Assembly: GCF_900142215.1 (NCBI RefSeq)
Contig: NZ_FRAC01000008.1
Span: forward strand, 169,028-233,027
Reading direction: 5' to 3'
DNA: 64,000 bases
DNA from: Anaerocolumna jejuensis DSM 15929
GTDB lineage: Bacteria > Bacillota > Clostridia > Lachnospirales > Lachnospiraceae
Shown: piece by piece, positions 35,111 through 45,291 of the stretch
How positions within the stretch are numbered: the stretch's first letter is position 1
Layout: every line of letters begins with the position of its first letter
The notes under the pieces: generated by a model
What the model saw: only the letters and a program-made list of their open reading frames with translations
What the model was told of the DNA's origin: nothing
Database searches by the model: none
Program-made: the position numbers and the translations under genes

Positions 35111-35710
35111 TTAATTGAAAGGGATTACATAATGAATAAGTGCAGTAAATACCAGATTTAATCCCATGGAATAAGCAGCTATTGAAAATGGCTTGCCTGC
35201 CAGTATAATAATAGAAAATTTCTTCAGCGGAATTTTTGTGATTCCGGCCAGATAGCACAAAAAATCATCCGGGGCTACCGGTAAAAAAATTGCAATTGCA
35301 AACCACTTGTCGAATTTCTCACTATTTAGCCAGGAGCCGTATTTCTGCCATAGTCCGGGTTTTGAAACCCTTTCCACAAAGCTTTTCCCATATCTTCTCG
35401 CCAAGAGGAAGGCGAGAATCGAGCCCAGGCAGATTCCGGTATAATTATAAAGAAAGCCTTTTACCGGCCCGAAAATAATCACACCGGCAAGGCAGCCAAT
35501 GGAGCCGGGAATAATGGGAATGACGACCTGTATGGCCTGCACTAGAATAAATATGATATCCGCGAAAATTCCGAACCGGCCCAGAAAATGATGCAGGGCC
35601 TCTGAAGATACAAAAATCTTTGTCTTATAACCGTAAAATATAAAAGCAATTGTCATCATAAGGCCAATAATGGTTATGATATCTAAAAATGATATTTTTC
35701 TTTTTGCCAT
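35111..35710 (-). CDS. TVP38/TMEM64 (DedA-like VTT) family membrane protein
   Basis: A 199-aa membrane protein with about five hydrophobic segments. It carries the VTT-family pattern GSIGCLAGVIIFGPVKGFLYN, IGSILAFLLARRYGKSFVE and LPVAPDDFLCYLAGITKI. Members are thought to scramble lipids or handle polyprenyl carriers; the substrate here is unknown. The frame is open 20 codons further, but I chose ATG 35710 because GGAG lies 6 nt ahead. It lies beside a GT4 gene, though with a sizeable gap. Confidence 0.85.
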   Translation of the reverse strand: MAKRKISFLDIITIIGLMMTIAFIFYGYKTKIFVSSEALHHFLGRFGIFADIIFILVQAIQVVIPIIPGSIGCLAGVIIFGPVKGFLYNYTGICLGSILAFLLARRYGKSFVERVSKPGLWQKYGSWLNSEKFDKWFAIAIFLPVAPDDFLCYLAGITKIPLKKFSIIILAGKPFSIAAYSMGLNLVFTALIHYVIPFN

Positions 35711-35954
35711 ATCTGCTCCAATCAGTGTAATAATGCAGGAGTTCCCTCCTTCTTTGGCGTAAGATGCCATTATTTCTTATCAACCTGATTATAAAGCAAA
35801 TAAATAAAGAATAAGTTCATGTTTTATAAATGATTTCTAAAGAAATCCATAAAAATATACAATTAAGTTATTTTTTATGTGGATTTGCCGTATTTTGAAT
35901 AAAATAAAGAAGTATTTAGAATTTCTTTGTTTTCAGATAGAAAAAAAGACAAAT

Positions 35955-35981
35955 TAAAAACCCCTGAACAAAAGTTCAAGG
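35955..35981 (-). terminator. Terminator after rpsU
   Basis: Minus-strand hairpin CCCTTGAAC/GTTCAGGGG with loop TTTT, followed by a T-rich tail (TTTTTAATTT), about 25 nt after the rpsU stop. Confidence 0.85.
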
Positions 35982-36004
35982 GCTAATTTAAGTAGTTATT
36001 CTAC

Positions 36005-36181
36005 TTATTTGAATTTACGCTTACGAGCAGCTTCAGACTTTTTCTTACGTCTTACGCTCGGCTTCTCATAATGCTCTCTTTTACGGATTTCCTGCTGAAT
36101 ACCTGCCTTCGCACAGTTTCTCTTAAATCTACGTAGAGCACTATCTAAAGTCTCATTATCTTTTACAATAACATTTGACAT
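36005..36181 (-). CDS. rpsU: 30S ribosomal protein S21
   Basis: A 58-aa small-subunit protein near the anti-Shine-Dalgarno end of 16S rRNA. The sequence starts MSNVIVKDNETLDSALRRFKR and ends in the basic tail EKPSVRRKKKSEAARKRKFK, fully typical. The open frame extends 36 codons upstream, but AGGTG 7-8 nt before ATG 36181 and the family length fix the start. It is preceded by alaS on the same strand, with a 149-nt gap. Confidence 0.97.
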   Translation of the reverse strand: MSNVIVKDNETLDSALRRFKRNCAKAGIQQEIRKREHYEKPSVRRKKKSEAARKRKFK

Positions 36182-36330
36182 AGTCTCACACCTAACCTCC
36201 CTCCAGTTGTGTATTGTGCCTAAACAACTGTTTGGGTATTTTTTGAATAGCACTAAAGTAATTATATTGTCTGTTATAGGTTTTGTCAATACATTTTTTT
36301 GTGTTTCCTAATAATCTTGGCAGTTCCGTT

Positions 36331-38970
36331 TTATTTAAGCTGCTTTTCCAGGGCCTTGGGAGCTGCTTCAATCAAAGCATCAATGCCGGCCGGATTCTTA
36401 CCGCCAGCCTGGGCAATATTTGGACGGCCGCCACCGCCACCGCCTACCAGGGAAGCCAGTTCCTTGATAAGATTACCGGCATGGGCACCCTCTTTCATAG
36501 CAGAATCCGTAACCATGGCAATCAGGTTTACCTTGTCATCGGCGGCAGAAGCTAAAATAACAACACCGTCTCCCAGCTTATCTCTTAACTGGTCTCCCAG
36601 ATTTCTAAGATTATTAACATCTACGCCATCCGCTCTTGCTGCCAGGAGCTTAACGCCCTTGATTTCTGTTACCTGGTTCATAACATCACCCAATGCGTCC
36701 TTGGCAAGCCTGCTCTTTAATTTATCATTTTCAGATTGCAGGGCCTTTATCTCCTCCTGTAAGCTCTCAACCTTAGCTGACAGCTGCGCAGGTTCTGTCT
36801 TAGCGGTCTTTGCAGCCTGATTCAATTCTGCCTCAAGCTGTTCATAGTAATGGAATACTCCCTTGCCGGTAAGTGCTTCAATACGCCTTACACCGGCAGC
36901 AACACCGGTTTCCGATACAATCTTAAATACCATAATGGAGCTGGTATTGGCTACATGGGTACCTCCGCACAATTCCTTGCTGAAATCACCCATGGTAACG
37001 ACACGGACACTATCTCCGTATTTTTCACCAAAGAGTGCCATGGCACCTGTCTTTTTTGCCTCTTCAATGGACATAATATCGGTATTTACCAATAATCCAT
37101 TTTGAATCTGCTCATTCACGATCTCTTCTACTTTATGGATTTCTTCTTTGCTCATTGCAGAAAAATGGGTAAAGTCAAAGCGCAGTCTGTCTTCATTTAC
37201 AAAGGAACCTGCCTGCTCTACATGGGAGCCCAGTACGGTCCGGAGAGCCTTCTGAAGCAGGTGGGTAGCACTGTGGTTCTTTCCGGTGCCCCCTCTCTTT
37301 TCCTCATTGATAGCAAGATGAACGGTTTCATTTGCCTTTATCATTCCCTTTGTTACAACACCAACATGGCCAATCTTTCCGCCCTGAAGCTTAATGGTAT
37401 CCTCTACCTCAAATTCTGCTGACGCCGTTCTGATGAAGCCGGTATCGGCTGCCTGTCCGCCGCTGGTCGCATAAAAAGGTGTCTCCTTTGTAAAAATAGT
37501 ACCCTTCTGGCCTGCAACAAGCTCGGAAACCACTTCTGTTTCTGTTGTAAGGGCTATCACTGCCGAGTCAGTCTCAACCTTTTCATAGCCGACAAAGGCT
37601 GAGATAAGGCTGGGATCCAGCTGTAAATATACGGTTTCATCAGCTCCCATGTAATTTGTGACCGCACGGGCACTTCTGGCTGTTTCCCTTTGTACGTTCA
37701 TGGCTTTTGTAAAGCCTTCTTCATCAATGACAAAGCCCTTTTCTTCCAGTATTTCCCTAGTCAAATCAAGAGGGAAGCCATAGGTATCATAGAGCTTAAA
37801 GGCATCCTCACCGGCAAGTGTACTCTTTCCTTCCTTTACAAGTACCTCTTCCAATTCGGAAAGGAGCTTGAGTCCCTGGTCGATGGTCTTATTAAAATTA
37901 TCTTCTTCTATGGTAAGAAGCTTTAAGATGTAATCCTTCTTCTCTTCCAGCTCCGGATAACCGTCCTTGGACTCTGCGATAACTGTTGTGCTCAAGGTAG
38001 CAAGGAAACGGTCCTTGATACCAAGAAGCCTTCCATGGCGGGCAGCACGTCTTAAAAGCCTGCGCAGCACGTAGCCTCTTCCTTCATTGGAAGGAATGAT
38101 ACCGTCGGATATCATAAAGGTCACAGAACGGATATGGTCGGTAATTAAACGGATAGAAACATCCACCTTAGGGTCATTCTTATAGGTAACACCGGCTACC
38201 TCGCACACCTTATCACGCAGCGCCTTGATGGTATCCACATCGAAAATGGAATCCACATCCTGGGTAACGGTAGCAAGTCTTTCAAGTCCCATTCCGGTAT
38301 CAATATTTTTCTGAACCAGTTCCGTATAATGTCCGTTGCCGTCATTTTCGAACTGGGTAAATACATTGTTCCATATTTCAATATAGCGGTCACACTCACA
38401 GCCTACGGTACAGCCGGGTTCATGACAGCCATACTTTTCTCCGCGGTCATAATAAATCTCAGAACAGGGGCCGCAGGGGCCTGCGCCATGCTCCCAGAAA
38501 TTGTCTGCCTTGCCAAAGCGGAAAATTCTCTCCGGTGCGATTCCGATTTCCTTATTCCATATTTCAAAGGCCTCATCATCCTCTTCATATACGGAAGGAT
38601 ACAGCCTGTCAGGATCGATGCCTACAACTTCCGTTAAGAATTCCCAGGACCAGTGTATTGCTTCTGTTTTAAAATAATCTCCAAAGGAAAAGTTTCCGAG
38701 CATTTCAAAAAAAGTACCGTGTCTTGCAGTTTTTCCTACATTTTCAATATCACCGGTACGGATACATTTCTGACAGGTGGTAACACGTTTTCTCGGAGGA
38801 ATTTCCTGACCTGTAAAATATGGTTTCAAAGGTGCCATACCTGAATTAATTAATAATAAACTTTTGTCATTTTGGGGAACCAGGGAAAAGCTGTCCATTT
38901 TTAAATGACCTTTGCTTTCAAAAAAGTCTAAGAACATTTTTCTCAGCTCGTTAACTCCATAAGCCTTCAC
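36331..38970 (-). CDS. alaS: Alanyl-tRNA synthetase
   Basis: Class II synthetase that charges tRNA-Ala. The 879-aa protein shows motif 1-3 regions (RKMFLDFFESKGH, SFSLVPQNDKSLLLINSGMAP, RVTTCQKCIRTGD, RHGTFFEMLGNFSFGDYF). The editing-domain zinc ligands are HSATHLL (HxxxH) and GDFSKELCGGTH (CxxxH), and the C-Ala domain has the Gly-rich GGGGGGRPNIAQAGG. The start is GTG 38970 with GGAGG 8 nt upstream; the frame is open 51 codons further but without homology. I looked for a T-box leader and found none. Confidence 0.97.
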   Translation of the reverse strand: MKAYGVNELRKMFLDFFESKGHLKMDSFSLVPQNDKSLLLINSGMAPLKPYFTGQEIPPRKRVTTCQKCIRTGDIENVGKTARHGTFFEMLGNFSFGDYFKTEAIHWSWEFLTEVVGIDPDRLYPSVYEEDDEAFEIWNKEIGIAPERIFRFGKADNFWEHGAGPCGPCSEIYYDRGEKYGCHEPGCTVGCECDRYIEIWNNVFTQFENDGNGHYTELVQKNIDTGMGLERLATVTQDVDSIFDVDTIKALRDKVCEVAGVTYKNDPKVDVSIRLITDHIRSVTFMISDGIIPSNEGRGYVLRRLLRRAARHGRLLGIKDRFLATLSTTVIAESKDGYPELEEKKDYILKLLTIEEDNFNKTIDQGLKLLSELEEVLVKEGKSTLAGEDAFKLYDTYGFPLDLTREILEEKGFVIDEEGFTKAMNVQRETARSARAVTNYMGADETVYLQLDPSLISAFVGYEKVETDSAVIALTTETEVVSELVAGQKGTIFTKETPFYATSGGQAADTGFIRTASAEFEVEDTIKLQGGKIGHVGVVTKGMIKANETVHLAINEEKRGGTGKNHSATHLLQKALRTVLGSHVEQAGSFVNEDRLRFDFTHFSAMSKEEIHKVEEIVNEQIQNGLLVNTDIMSIEEAKKTGAMALFGEKYGDSVRVVTMGDFSKELCGGTHVANTSSIMVFKIVSETGVAAGVRRIEALTGKGVFHYYEQLEAELNQAAKTAKTEPAQLSAKVESLQEEIKALQSENDKLKSRLAKDALGDVMNQVTEIKGVKLLAARADGVDVNNLRNLGDQLRDKLGDGVVILASAADDKVNLIAMVTDSAMKEGAHAGNLIKELASLVGGGGGGRPNIAQAGGKNPAGIDALIEAAPKALEKQLK

Positions 38971-39221
38971 ACTATTTGCCTCCTGTGTATATAATATGGT
39001 GCATTTCTTATATATGTTTTTAACAAAAATCAATAAATCCACTAGTAACTTATTATAAGCAGATATTAGTTTTTTGTCAATAAAATAGGAATCTGCAATC
39101 CCAGCCCCAGGAATCCGCGGCAACTGCCGTACAGTACCGGCAGTTACGGCACCTGTATATTTTCATTTTCCAAATATTGAAGCTATTTTTAAAACTTTTT
39201 GAAAAACTTTAAAAATAACAC

Positions 39222-39250
39222 TTGCATTTTTGAGTAGGGTGTTGTACAAT
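39222..39250 (+). promoter_or_regulatory. Promoter of tRNA-Glu
   Basis: TTGCAT (39222-39227), 17 bp, TACAAT (39245-39250). The tRNA begins 14 nt further on. Confidence 0.75.
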
Positions 39251-39264
39251 ACTAAATGTGATAC

Positions 39265-39336
39265 GGCTCATTGGTCAAGTGGTCAAGATGTGGCATTCTC
39301 AGTGCTGAGACAGGGGTTCGACTCCCCTATGAGCTG
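39265..39336 (+). tRNA. tRNA-Glu (CUC anticodon)
   Basis: A 72-nt cloverleaf. The acceptor stem is GGCTCAT with ATGAGCT (one G.T pair). The D arm has GTCAAGTGGTCAAGA. The anticodon loop TTCTCAG gives anticodon CTC, codon GAG. The T arm is AGGGG-TTCGACT-CCCCT. CCA is not encoded. Two G.T pairs at the top of the anticodon stem are weak. It is a lone tRNA with its own promoter and terminator, on the strand opposite to alaS and polC. Confidence 0.92.
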
Positions 39337-39342
39337 CTTAAT

Positions 39343-39381
39343 AAAAAGATGTTTTCCTTAAATGGAAAACATCTTTTTTTG
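39343..39381 (+). terminator. Terminator of tRNA-Glu
   Basis: The stem AAAGATGTTTTCC/GGAAAACATCTTT with loop TTAAAT is followed by a run of T (to 39380). Confidence 0.9.
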
Positions 39382-39433
39382 TTTCAGTCTAAGCATATCC
39401 TCTGCTCCTGCACGCCAATAAGGAAGTGAGTAT

Positions 39434-39491
39434 AAAAAGGCTCTGTTCTGATAATAGTATATTACTTTTATATCAGGAAACAGAGCCTTTT
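39434..39491 (-). terminator. Terminator of polC
   Basis: The stem GGCTCTGTT..TGATA pairs with TATCA..AACAGAGCC (39439-39487). It is followed on the minus strand by TTTTTAT and has CCTTTT on the other side, so it may work both ways. Confidence 0.85.
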
Positions 39492-39519
39492 AAATAGACT
39501 TATCTTTTTATTTCATTCA

Positions 39520-42500
39520 TTACTGCAGAAAATCCAACAATGATATCTGGTTGCTCTCCGGCAAATCTCCAAAGAGTCCCAGGTCATTCATTAAATCCAC
39601 TACTGTTGTACTTACCTTGCAGCGGCTTCTAAAATCATCCCTTGACAGGAATTTTCCATCCTTTACCGCATCTACCACTGCATCCGCCGCCTTATCTCCC
39701 AGGCCGTCTATGGTACTTAAGGAAGGCATCAGCTTGCCTTCTACGATCTGAAAATGATGTGCCTTTGCAGTATAGATATCAATGGGCATAAATGCAAAGC
39801 CTCTGACATACATCTCCTGTACAATTCTCATGTCCTTATAGGTATCCTGCTCCTTTTTGCTGAGCTCATTTCCTCTGCGCTTGTAATCTGCCATATGCCT
39901 CTCCAGTCGTTCCCTTCCAAGGCACATAAGCTCATAATTAAAAGCAGATGCACGGATGGAAAAATAGGCGGCATAATAGGCCAGAGGATAGTATACTTTA
40001 AAGTAGGCAATACGGAAGGCCATCATAACATAGGCTGCCGCATGGGCCTTGGGGAACATGTACTTAATCCGCTTACAGGACCAGATATACCAGTCCGGCA
40101 CACCCGATGCCAGCATTTCCTCTTCCATTTCCGGTGTCAGGCCCTTACCCTTACGGACACTTTCCATTATCTTAAAGGAATGTCCGCTGTCAACGCCCAT
40201 ATTAATCAGGTAGGTCATAATATCATCACGGGTACAGATGGCAGAGGCCAGCGTACATTTTCCTTCCGTAATCAGGGTCTGTGCATTGTTAAGCCATACA
40301 TCTGTTCCATGGGAAAGACCTGATATACGGACAAGGTCCGAGAAATTCTTCGGCCTGGTATCCCGAAGCATCTGCATTACGAAATCCGTACCGAACTCAG
40401 GAACGCCAAGGCAGCCCAAATCACAGCCGCCCAAATCTTCCGCCCTGACTCCCAGGGCACTCAGGTTATCAAAAAGGGAGAGCACCTTCTCATCATCCAG
40501 CCGGATTTCCTTGGCATCCAGCCCTGTAAGGTCCTCTAACATCCTGATCATGGTCGGATCATCGTGTCCCAGTATGTCCAGCTTCAGCAGGTTATGGTCA
40601 ATGGAATGGTAATCAAAATGTGTGGTTATGGTCTTGGTGGTCATATCATTGGCAGGCCGCTGAACCGGGGTAAAGGAATATATCTCCTCACCGTGGGGAA
40701 GCACGATAATACCGCCGGGATGCTGGCCCGTTGTTCTGCGCACTCCCACGCAGCCAGATACGATACGTTCGATTTCCGCCTTTCTTCTATGCTGGTTATG
40801 CTCTTCGTAGTATTTTAATACAAAGCCGTAGGCAGTCTTATCCGCCAGGGTACCGATGGTCCCGGCCCTGAAGGTATGCCCTTCGCCAAAGATGACCTCC
40901 GTATAATCATGGGCCTTGCTCTGATATTCACCGGAGAAATTCAAGTCGATATCAGGCTCCTTGTCCCCGTTAAAGCCCAGGAAGGTTTCAAAGGGGATAT
41001 CATGCCCGTCCTTACTTAAGGGCTGTCCGCATACAGGACAGGTTTTATCCGGCATATCACAGCCGCTGCTGCCTGCATAAGCCCTTACTTCCTCGGAGTC
41101 AAAATCCGAATAGTGGCAATTGGTACAATAGTAATGGGCCGCCAGAGGATTAACCTCTGTAATACCCGACATGGTCGCCACAAAGGAGGAACCGACGGAA
41201 CCTCTGGAACCAACCAGATATCCATCCTCATTGGATTTCCATACCAGCTTCTGGGCAATAATGTACATAACCGCAAAGCCGTTGGTTATAATGGAATGAA
41301 GCTCATGCTCCAGCCTCTCTTCTACCTGCCTGGGCAGCTCCGGTCCATACATGGAATGGGCCTTGTTGTAACAGATTTCCCTCAGGGTCTTATCCGAATC
41401 CGGAATGACCGGCGGGCATTTATCCGGGCGTACTGGAGAAATCTTCTCTATTCGGTCGGTAACCAGATTGGTATTGGTCACGACCACTTCATAAGCCTTA
41501 TCTTTTCCAAGATAAGTAAACTCCTCCAGCATTTCCTCCGTGGTGCGAAAGAACAGAGGAGCTTGGTTATCCGCATCCTTCATTCCTTTTCCGTATAAAA
41601 GGATTCTTCTGTATATCTCATCCTCCGGGTCCAAGAAATGAACATCGCAGGTGGCAACTACCGGCTTATTGAACTCTTCTCCAAGCCTTACGATCCTCCG
41701 GTTTATGTCCATCAGCTCTTCTCTGGAATTAATGTTGATTTTTTCACTCTCAATCATAAAGTCATTATTTCCCAGGGGCTGTATTTCCAGATAATCATAA
41801 AATTCTGCCAGCCGGTTAATCTCCTCCGGCGGCTGCTCCCTTAAGATTGCCTGGTAAAGCTCTCCCGCTTCACAGGCGGAGCCTATCAGAAGGCCCTCCC
41901 TGTTCTCCATAAACACACTCTTTGGAATACGGGGTCGTTTCTGATAATACTTGATATGGGATAAGGATATGAGCTTATATAAATTTACCCTTCCGATATC
42001 GTTCTGGGCTAAAATAATTGCATGATAGGTAGGCAGCTTCTTAATAGCCTCCGGTGAAAGCTTTCCAAGGGGGTCAATTTCCTCCAGGCGGGTAACGCCA
42101 AGGTCGGTAAGCTTTGGCAGCAGCTTTATAAAGATATCTGCCGTTGCTCCTGCATCATCCACTGCCCTGTGATGGTTCTCAAGGGATACGCTTAGAGCCT
42201 TTGCTACAGTGTGAAGCTTATAATTATTCAGATCCGGAATTAACATTCTGGCCATACCAACGGTATCCACTACGGTAAAATTCGTTTCTATCCCAAGCAT
42301 CTCTGCTTTTTTACGGATAAAGCTGACATCAAAGGAAGCATTATGGGCCACCAGCACCGCTCCTTCACAAAATGCCAGGAATTCCGGCAGTATGACATCA
42401 ATCTTGGGAGACCCGATTACCATATCATCCGTGATGCTGGTAAGCTCTTCAATCCTTTGTGGAATGGGTATTTCCGGATTAATAAAGGTGCTGAATTTGT

Positions 42501-43986
42501 CAACAATAACTCCCTCTTTTACCTTTACCGCACCAATTTCAATAATCCTGTCCTTGACGGGACCAAAACCGGTTGTCTCAATATCAAATACCACATAGGT
42601 ATCCGTAAGGGACTGCCCCCTGGGATTCACAACGATTTCCTTTAAATCGTCCACCAGATATGCTTCCACTCCGTAAATTACCTTAAATTCCTTCAGCCGC
42701 TCCCACTCTGATTCCGGATAATCCTTTTTACTTAAGGTATGATTGGCTTCGGGGAAGGACTGCACCACTCCGTGATCCGTAATGGCAACCGCTTTGTGCC
42801 CCCATTCAAAAGCCCTCTTCACCAGATCCTTTACATCCACAACAGCATCCATATCGCTCATCATGGTATGGGCATGAAGCTCCACACGCTTTTCCACACT
42901 GTTGTCCATGCGCTTAACGGTAAAGGAAGGAATGGATTTTACTCCGACAATTGACCCGATGGAAATTTCCCTGTCATATTTGTCCATGAGTGCCATCCCT
43001 TTTAGCTTAATAAATTTACCCTTCTTCAAAACCTCCGTAACCTCGGCGGCTTCCTCCGTCTTAAGAAACAGCTTTGCCGATATGGAGTCGGTGAAATCCG
43101 TAATTGTAAAGATAAACAGAGTCTTTTCATTACGGAGTTCTCTCGCTTCCGTATTCAGTATTTTTCCTCTGATTACAACTTCGCCGATTTCGTCCTGAAT
43201 ATCCGAAATGGGAATTGCTTCTCCTTCAAAGCCCCTGCCATAGATGGTGTCAGGGTCATGTATCACTTTCTTTGGCGTATATTCCGACCTTCCAAAAGAC
43301 CTGTCGCTCTTCCTTTCATCTTTGGCCTTGGGGAATCCGGCAGACTTCTGCAAATGGGCATCCCCGCCCTCAGCCATAGGGGCAGAAGCCGCTCCTGTAT
43401 TGTCTTCTGTCTCACTTTGCTGATTGATATGTACCATATTACCTACGCGGACGAATTCATATTCCTCCCCGGCCTCTTCTTTCACAGGCTCATAATAGTC
43501 GAACAAAATGGAGACCTGGAGATGGAACTTCTCAAAGACAGCGGTCAGATGCCTCTTAAAATCCTCGGCCATTTTACGGACCAGAAAGCTCTCCTCACAC
43601 CGGAAGGTAATTCTGTTTCCGTCAAAGGTTATTTGGGAGAGTTCAAATATATTATATTCCAGAATACTTCTTTCCCTGAACTCAGTAAATATACTCCCTT
43701 TGTAGATTTCAAAGAGATTTTCCGGCGTATACTGGGCGGAGAGATGATAGCTCTCTATAAACCTGACCTCATCAGAGGTCTCGGAAAACAGCTTATGCTT
43801 GATAAGCTGCTCCATCCGGCAGATGTCCTTTCTCTGAATCAGCCTGCCGCTTTCCATATGGATTTTTATCTCAGCCCTGGACTTGGATACACATACCTTT
43901 TCAATGACTACTTCTTTGAAGAGCTGTACCAGTTCCTCCGGTATATCGCTTAACTGGTCAAATACTTCCAAAAAAAGTATTCCCAT
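39520..43986 (-). CDS. polC: DNA polymerase III alpha subunit, Gram-positive PolC type
   Basis: Replicative polymerase of Firmicutes with built-in proofreading. The 1488-aa protein, in order: an N-terminal domain (1-220), an OB-fold (about 255-355, GEVVIRGKILNTEARELRN), a PHP domain (HAHTMMSDMDAV and AITDHG), and an inserted DnaQ-like exonuclease with VVFDIETTGFGP and a later H-x4-D (HHRAVDDA). The C-family palm has FNGDKEPDIDLNFSGEYQ, and a Cys4 zinc finger (CTNCHYSDF, CPVCGQ) precedes it. The length is normal. It ends the operon from pyrH/frr through ispG and is followed by a strong terminator. Confidence 0.98.
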   Translation of the reverse strand: MGILFLEVFDQLSDIPEELVQLFKEVVIEKVCVSKSRAEIKIHMESGRLIQRKDICRMEQLIKHKLFSETSDEVRFIESYHLSAQYTPENLFEIYKGSIFTEFRERSILEYNIFELSQITFDGNRITFRCEESFLVRKMAEDFKRHLTAVFEKFHLQVSILFDYYEPVKEEAGEEYEFVRVGNMVHINQQSETEDNTGAASAPMAEGGDAHLQKSAGFPKAKDERKSDRSFGRSEYTPKKVIHDPDTIYGRGFEGEAIPISDIQDEIGEVVIRGKILNTEARELRNEKTLFIFTITDFTDSISAKLFLKTEEAAEVTEVLKKGKFIKLKGMALMDKYDREISIGSIVGVKSIPSFTVKRMDNSVEKRVELHAHTMMSDMDAVVDVKDLVKRAFEWGHKAVAITDHGVVQSFPEANHTLSKKDYPESEWERLKEFKVIYGVEAYLVDDLKEIVVNPRGQSLTDTYVVFDIETTGFGPVKDRIIEIGAVKVKEGVIVDKFSTFINPEIPIPQRIEELTSITDDMVIGSPKIDVILPEFLAFCEGAVLVAHNASFDVSFIRKKAEMLGIETNFTVVDTVGMARMLIPDLNNYKLHTVAKALSVSLENHHRAVDDAGATADIFIKLLPKLTDLGVTRLEEIDPLGKLSPEAIKKLPTYHAIILAQNDIGRVNLYKLISLSHIKYYQKRPRIPKSVFMENREGLLIGSACEAGELYQAILREQPPEEINRLAEFYDYLEIQPLGNNDFMIESEKININSREELMDINRRIVRLGEEFNKPVVATCDVHFLDPEDEIYRRILLYGKGMKDADNQAPLFFRTTEEMLEEFTYLGKDKAYEVVVTNTNLVTDRIEKISPVRPDKCPPVIPDSDKTLREICYNKAHSMYGPELPRQVEERLEHELHSIITNGFAVMYIIAQKLVWKSNEDGYLVGSRGSVGSSFVATMSGITEVNPLAAHYYCTNCHYSDFDSEEVRAYAGSSGCDMPDKTCPVCGQPLSKDGHDIPFETFLGFNGDKEPDIDLNFSGEYQSKAHDYTEVIFGEGHTFRAGTIGTLADKTAYGFVLKYYEEHNQHRRKAEIERIVSGCVGVRRTTGQHPGGIIVLPHGEEIYSFTPVQRPANDMTTKTITTHFDYHSIDHNLLKLDILGHDDPTMIRMLEDLTGLDAKEIRLDDEKVLSLFDNLSALGVRAEDLGGCDLGCLGVPEFGTDFVMQMLRDTRPKNFSDLVRISGLSHGTDVWLNNAQTLITEGKCTLASAICTRDDIMTYLINMGVDSGHSFKIMESVRKGKGLTPEMEEEMLASGVPDWYIWSCKRIKYMFPKAHAAAYVMMAFRIAYFKVYYPLAYYAAYFSIRASAFNYELMCLGRERLERHMADYKRRGNELSKKEQDTYKDMRIVQEMYVRGFAFMPIDIYTAKAHHFQIVEGKLMPSLSTIDGLGDKAADAVVDAVKDGKFLSRDDFRSRCKVSTTVVDLMNDLGLFGDLPESNQISLLDFLQ

Positions 43987-44002
43987 TTCTCACGCCTCTT
44001 TT

Positions 44003-45067
44003 CTATTTCAATGCATCTGCTTTCATTGCAAGAAGCTCCTCTTTTAAGGCCTCCAACAGCTTATCCTCGGGAACTTTTCTTACGACCTGCCCTTTCTTAA
44101 TAAGGATTCCTTCTCCTTTACCTCCGGCGATTCCGATGTCCGCTTCTTTTGCTTCACCGGGGCCGTTTACCGCACAGCCCATTACTGCAACCTTAATGTC
44201 CATATCAAAATCCTGAATCATATTTTCTACCTGCCCCGCAAGGCTGATTAAGTCAATCTGTGTTCTTCCGCAGGTCGGGCAGGATACCAATTCCACTCCG
44301 CCCTTTCTGAGGCCAAGGGTTTTTAAGATAAGTCTGGCAGACTTTATTTCCTCCAAAGGGTCTCCTGTTAAGGACACTCTTATGGTATCGCCAATACCCT
44401 CATAAAGTATGATGCCTAACCCTACAGCTGATTTAATATTGCCTGAAAGCAGTGTACCTGACTCTGTTATACCTACATGAAGGGGATATACGGTTTTTTC
44501 TGCAATCATCTCATAAGCTCTGGCACACATTAGCACATCCGAAGATTTAATACTGATTACCAGATTGTCATAGCCCATAGCTTCAATGGCCTTAACCTTA
44601 TCCAGTGCGCTTTCCACCAAGCCCTCCGGCGTTACCCCACCGTATTTTTCAACCAGCTCCTTTTCCAGAGAGCCGCTGTTAACGCCTACTCTGATCGGGA
44701 TATCTCTAACTTTTGCCGCTTCAATCACTGCCTTTAGCTTCTCATATCCTCCAATGTTGCCGGGATTGATTCTGACCTTATCCGCCCCATTCTCCATGGC
44801 AGCAATAGCCAGACGGTAATCAAAATGGATATCCGCCACCAGGGGAATATGTATTTCCCTTTTGATATCCTTTATTGCGTAAGCTGCCTCCATAGTAGGA
44901 ACTGCACAGCGTATAATATCACAGCCTGCTGCTTCCAACTTTAAAATCTGCTGGATGGTGGCTTTTACATCTTCTGTTTTTGTATTTGTCATGGACTGGA
45001 TGAGGATTGGATTTCCTCCTCCAATTACCTTATTTCCTATTTTTACAGCCTTTGTTTCCTTTCGCAT
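44003..45067 (-). CDS. ispG: 4-hydroxy-3-methylbut-2-enyl diphosphate synthase
   Basis: 4Fe-4S enzyme of the methylerythritol phosphate pathway (MEcPP to HMBPP). The 354-aa protein shows ILIQSMTNTKTEDV, RCAVPTMEAAYAI and IRVGVNSGSLEKEL, and the cluster cysteines in SCPTCGRTQIDL and MGCAVNGPGEAKEADIG. It lies 16 nt upstream of polC. dxr of the same pathway and rseP precede it; a terminator-like hairpin at 45192-45280 separates it from rseP, so it may have its own promoter in 45068-45190. Confidence 0.97.
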   Translation of the reverse strand: MRKETKAVKIGNKVIGGGNPILIQSMTNTKTEDVKATIQQILKLEAAGCDIIRCAVPTMEAAYAIKDIKREIHIPLVADIHFDYRLAIAAMENGADKVRINPGNIGGYEKLKAVIEAAKVRDIPIRVGVNSGSLEKELVEKYGGVTPEGLVESALDKVKAIEAMGYDNLVISIKSSDVLMCARAYEMIAEKTVYPLHVGITESGTLLSGNIKSAVGLGIILYEGIGDTIRVSLTGDPLEEIKSARLILKTLGLRKGGVELVSCPTCGRTQIDLISLAGQVENMIQDFDMDIKVAVMGCAVNGPGEAKEADIGIAGGKGEGILIKKGQVVRKVPEDKLLEALKEELLAMKADALK

Positions 45068-45191
45068 AACAACCTCTTTTCTATATATCAGAGCTTTGAT
45101 AGGATATTCCTGAATCTGTACTAAAGCAGGTTCAGGCTGTCCCTTTATTGGACCTCAAAGCCTTAGCGGGATAATCCCCGCTTACTGACAG

Positions 45192-45280
45192 GAAAAAATG
45201 GCTGTTGTAAAAAAGCTTATTTCACACAATCGAAAGATACATCTGCTATTTCGTTCTATGAATACTAATTTACAACAGCC
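45192..45280 (-). terminator. Terminator after rseP
   Basis: The 12-bp stem GGCTGTTGTAAA/TTTACAACAGCC (45200-45211 with 45269-45280) has a long loop and is followed on the minus strand by CATTTTTTCC. Confidence 0.75.
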
Positions 45281-45291
45281 ACCTCTATCAT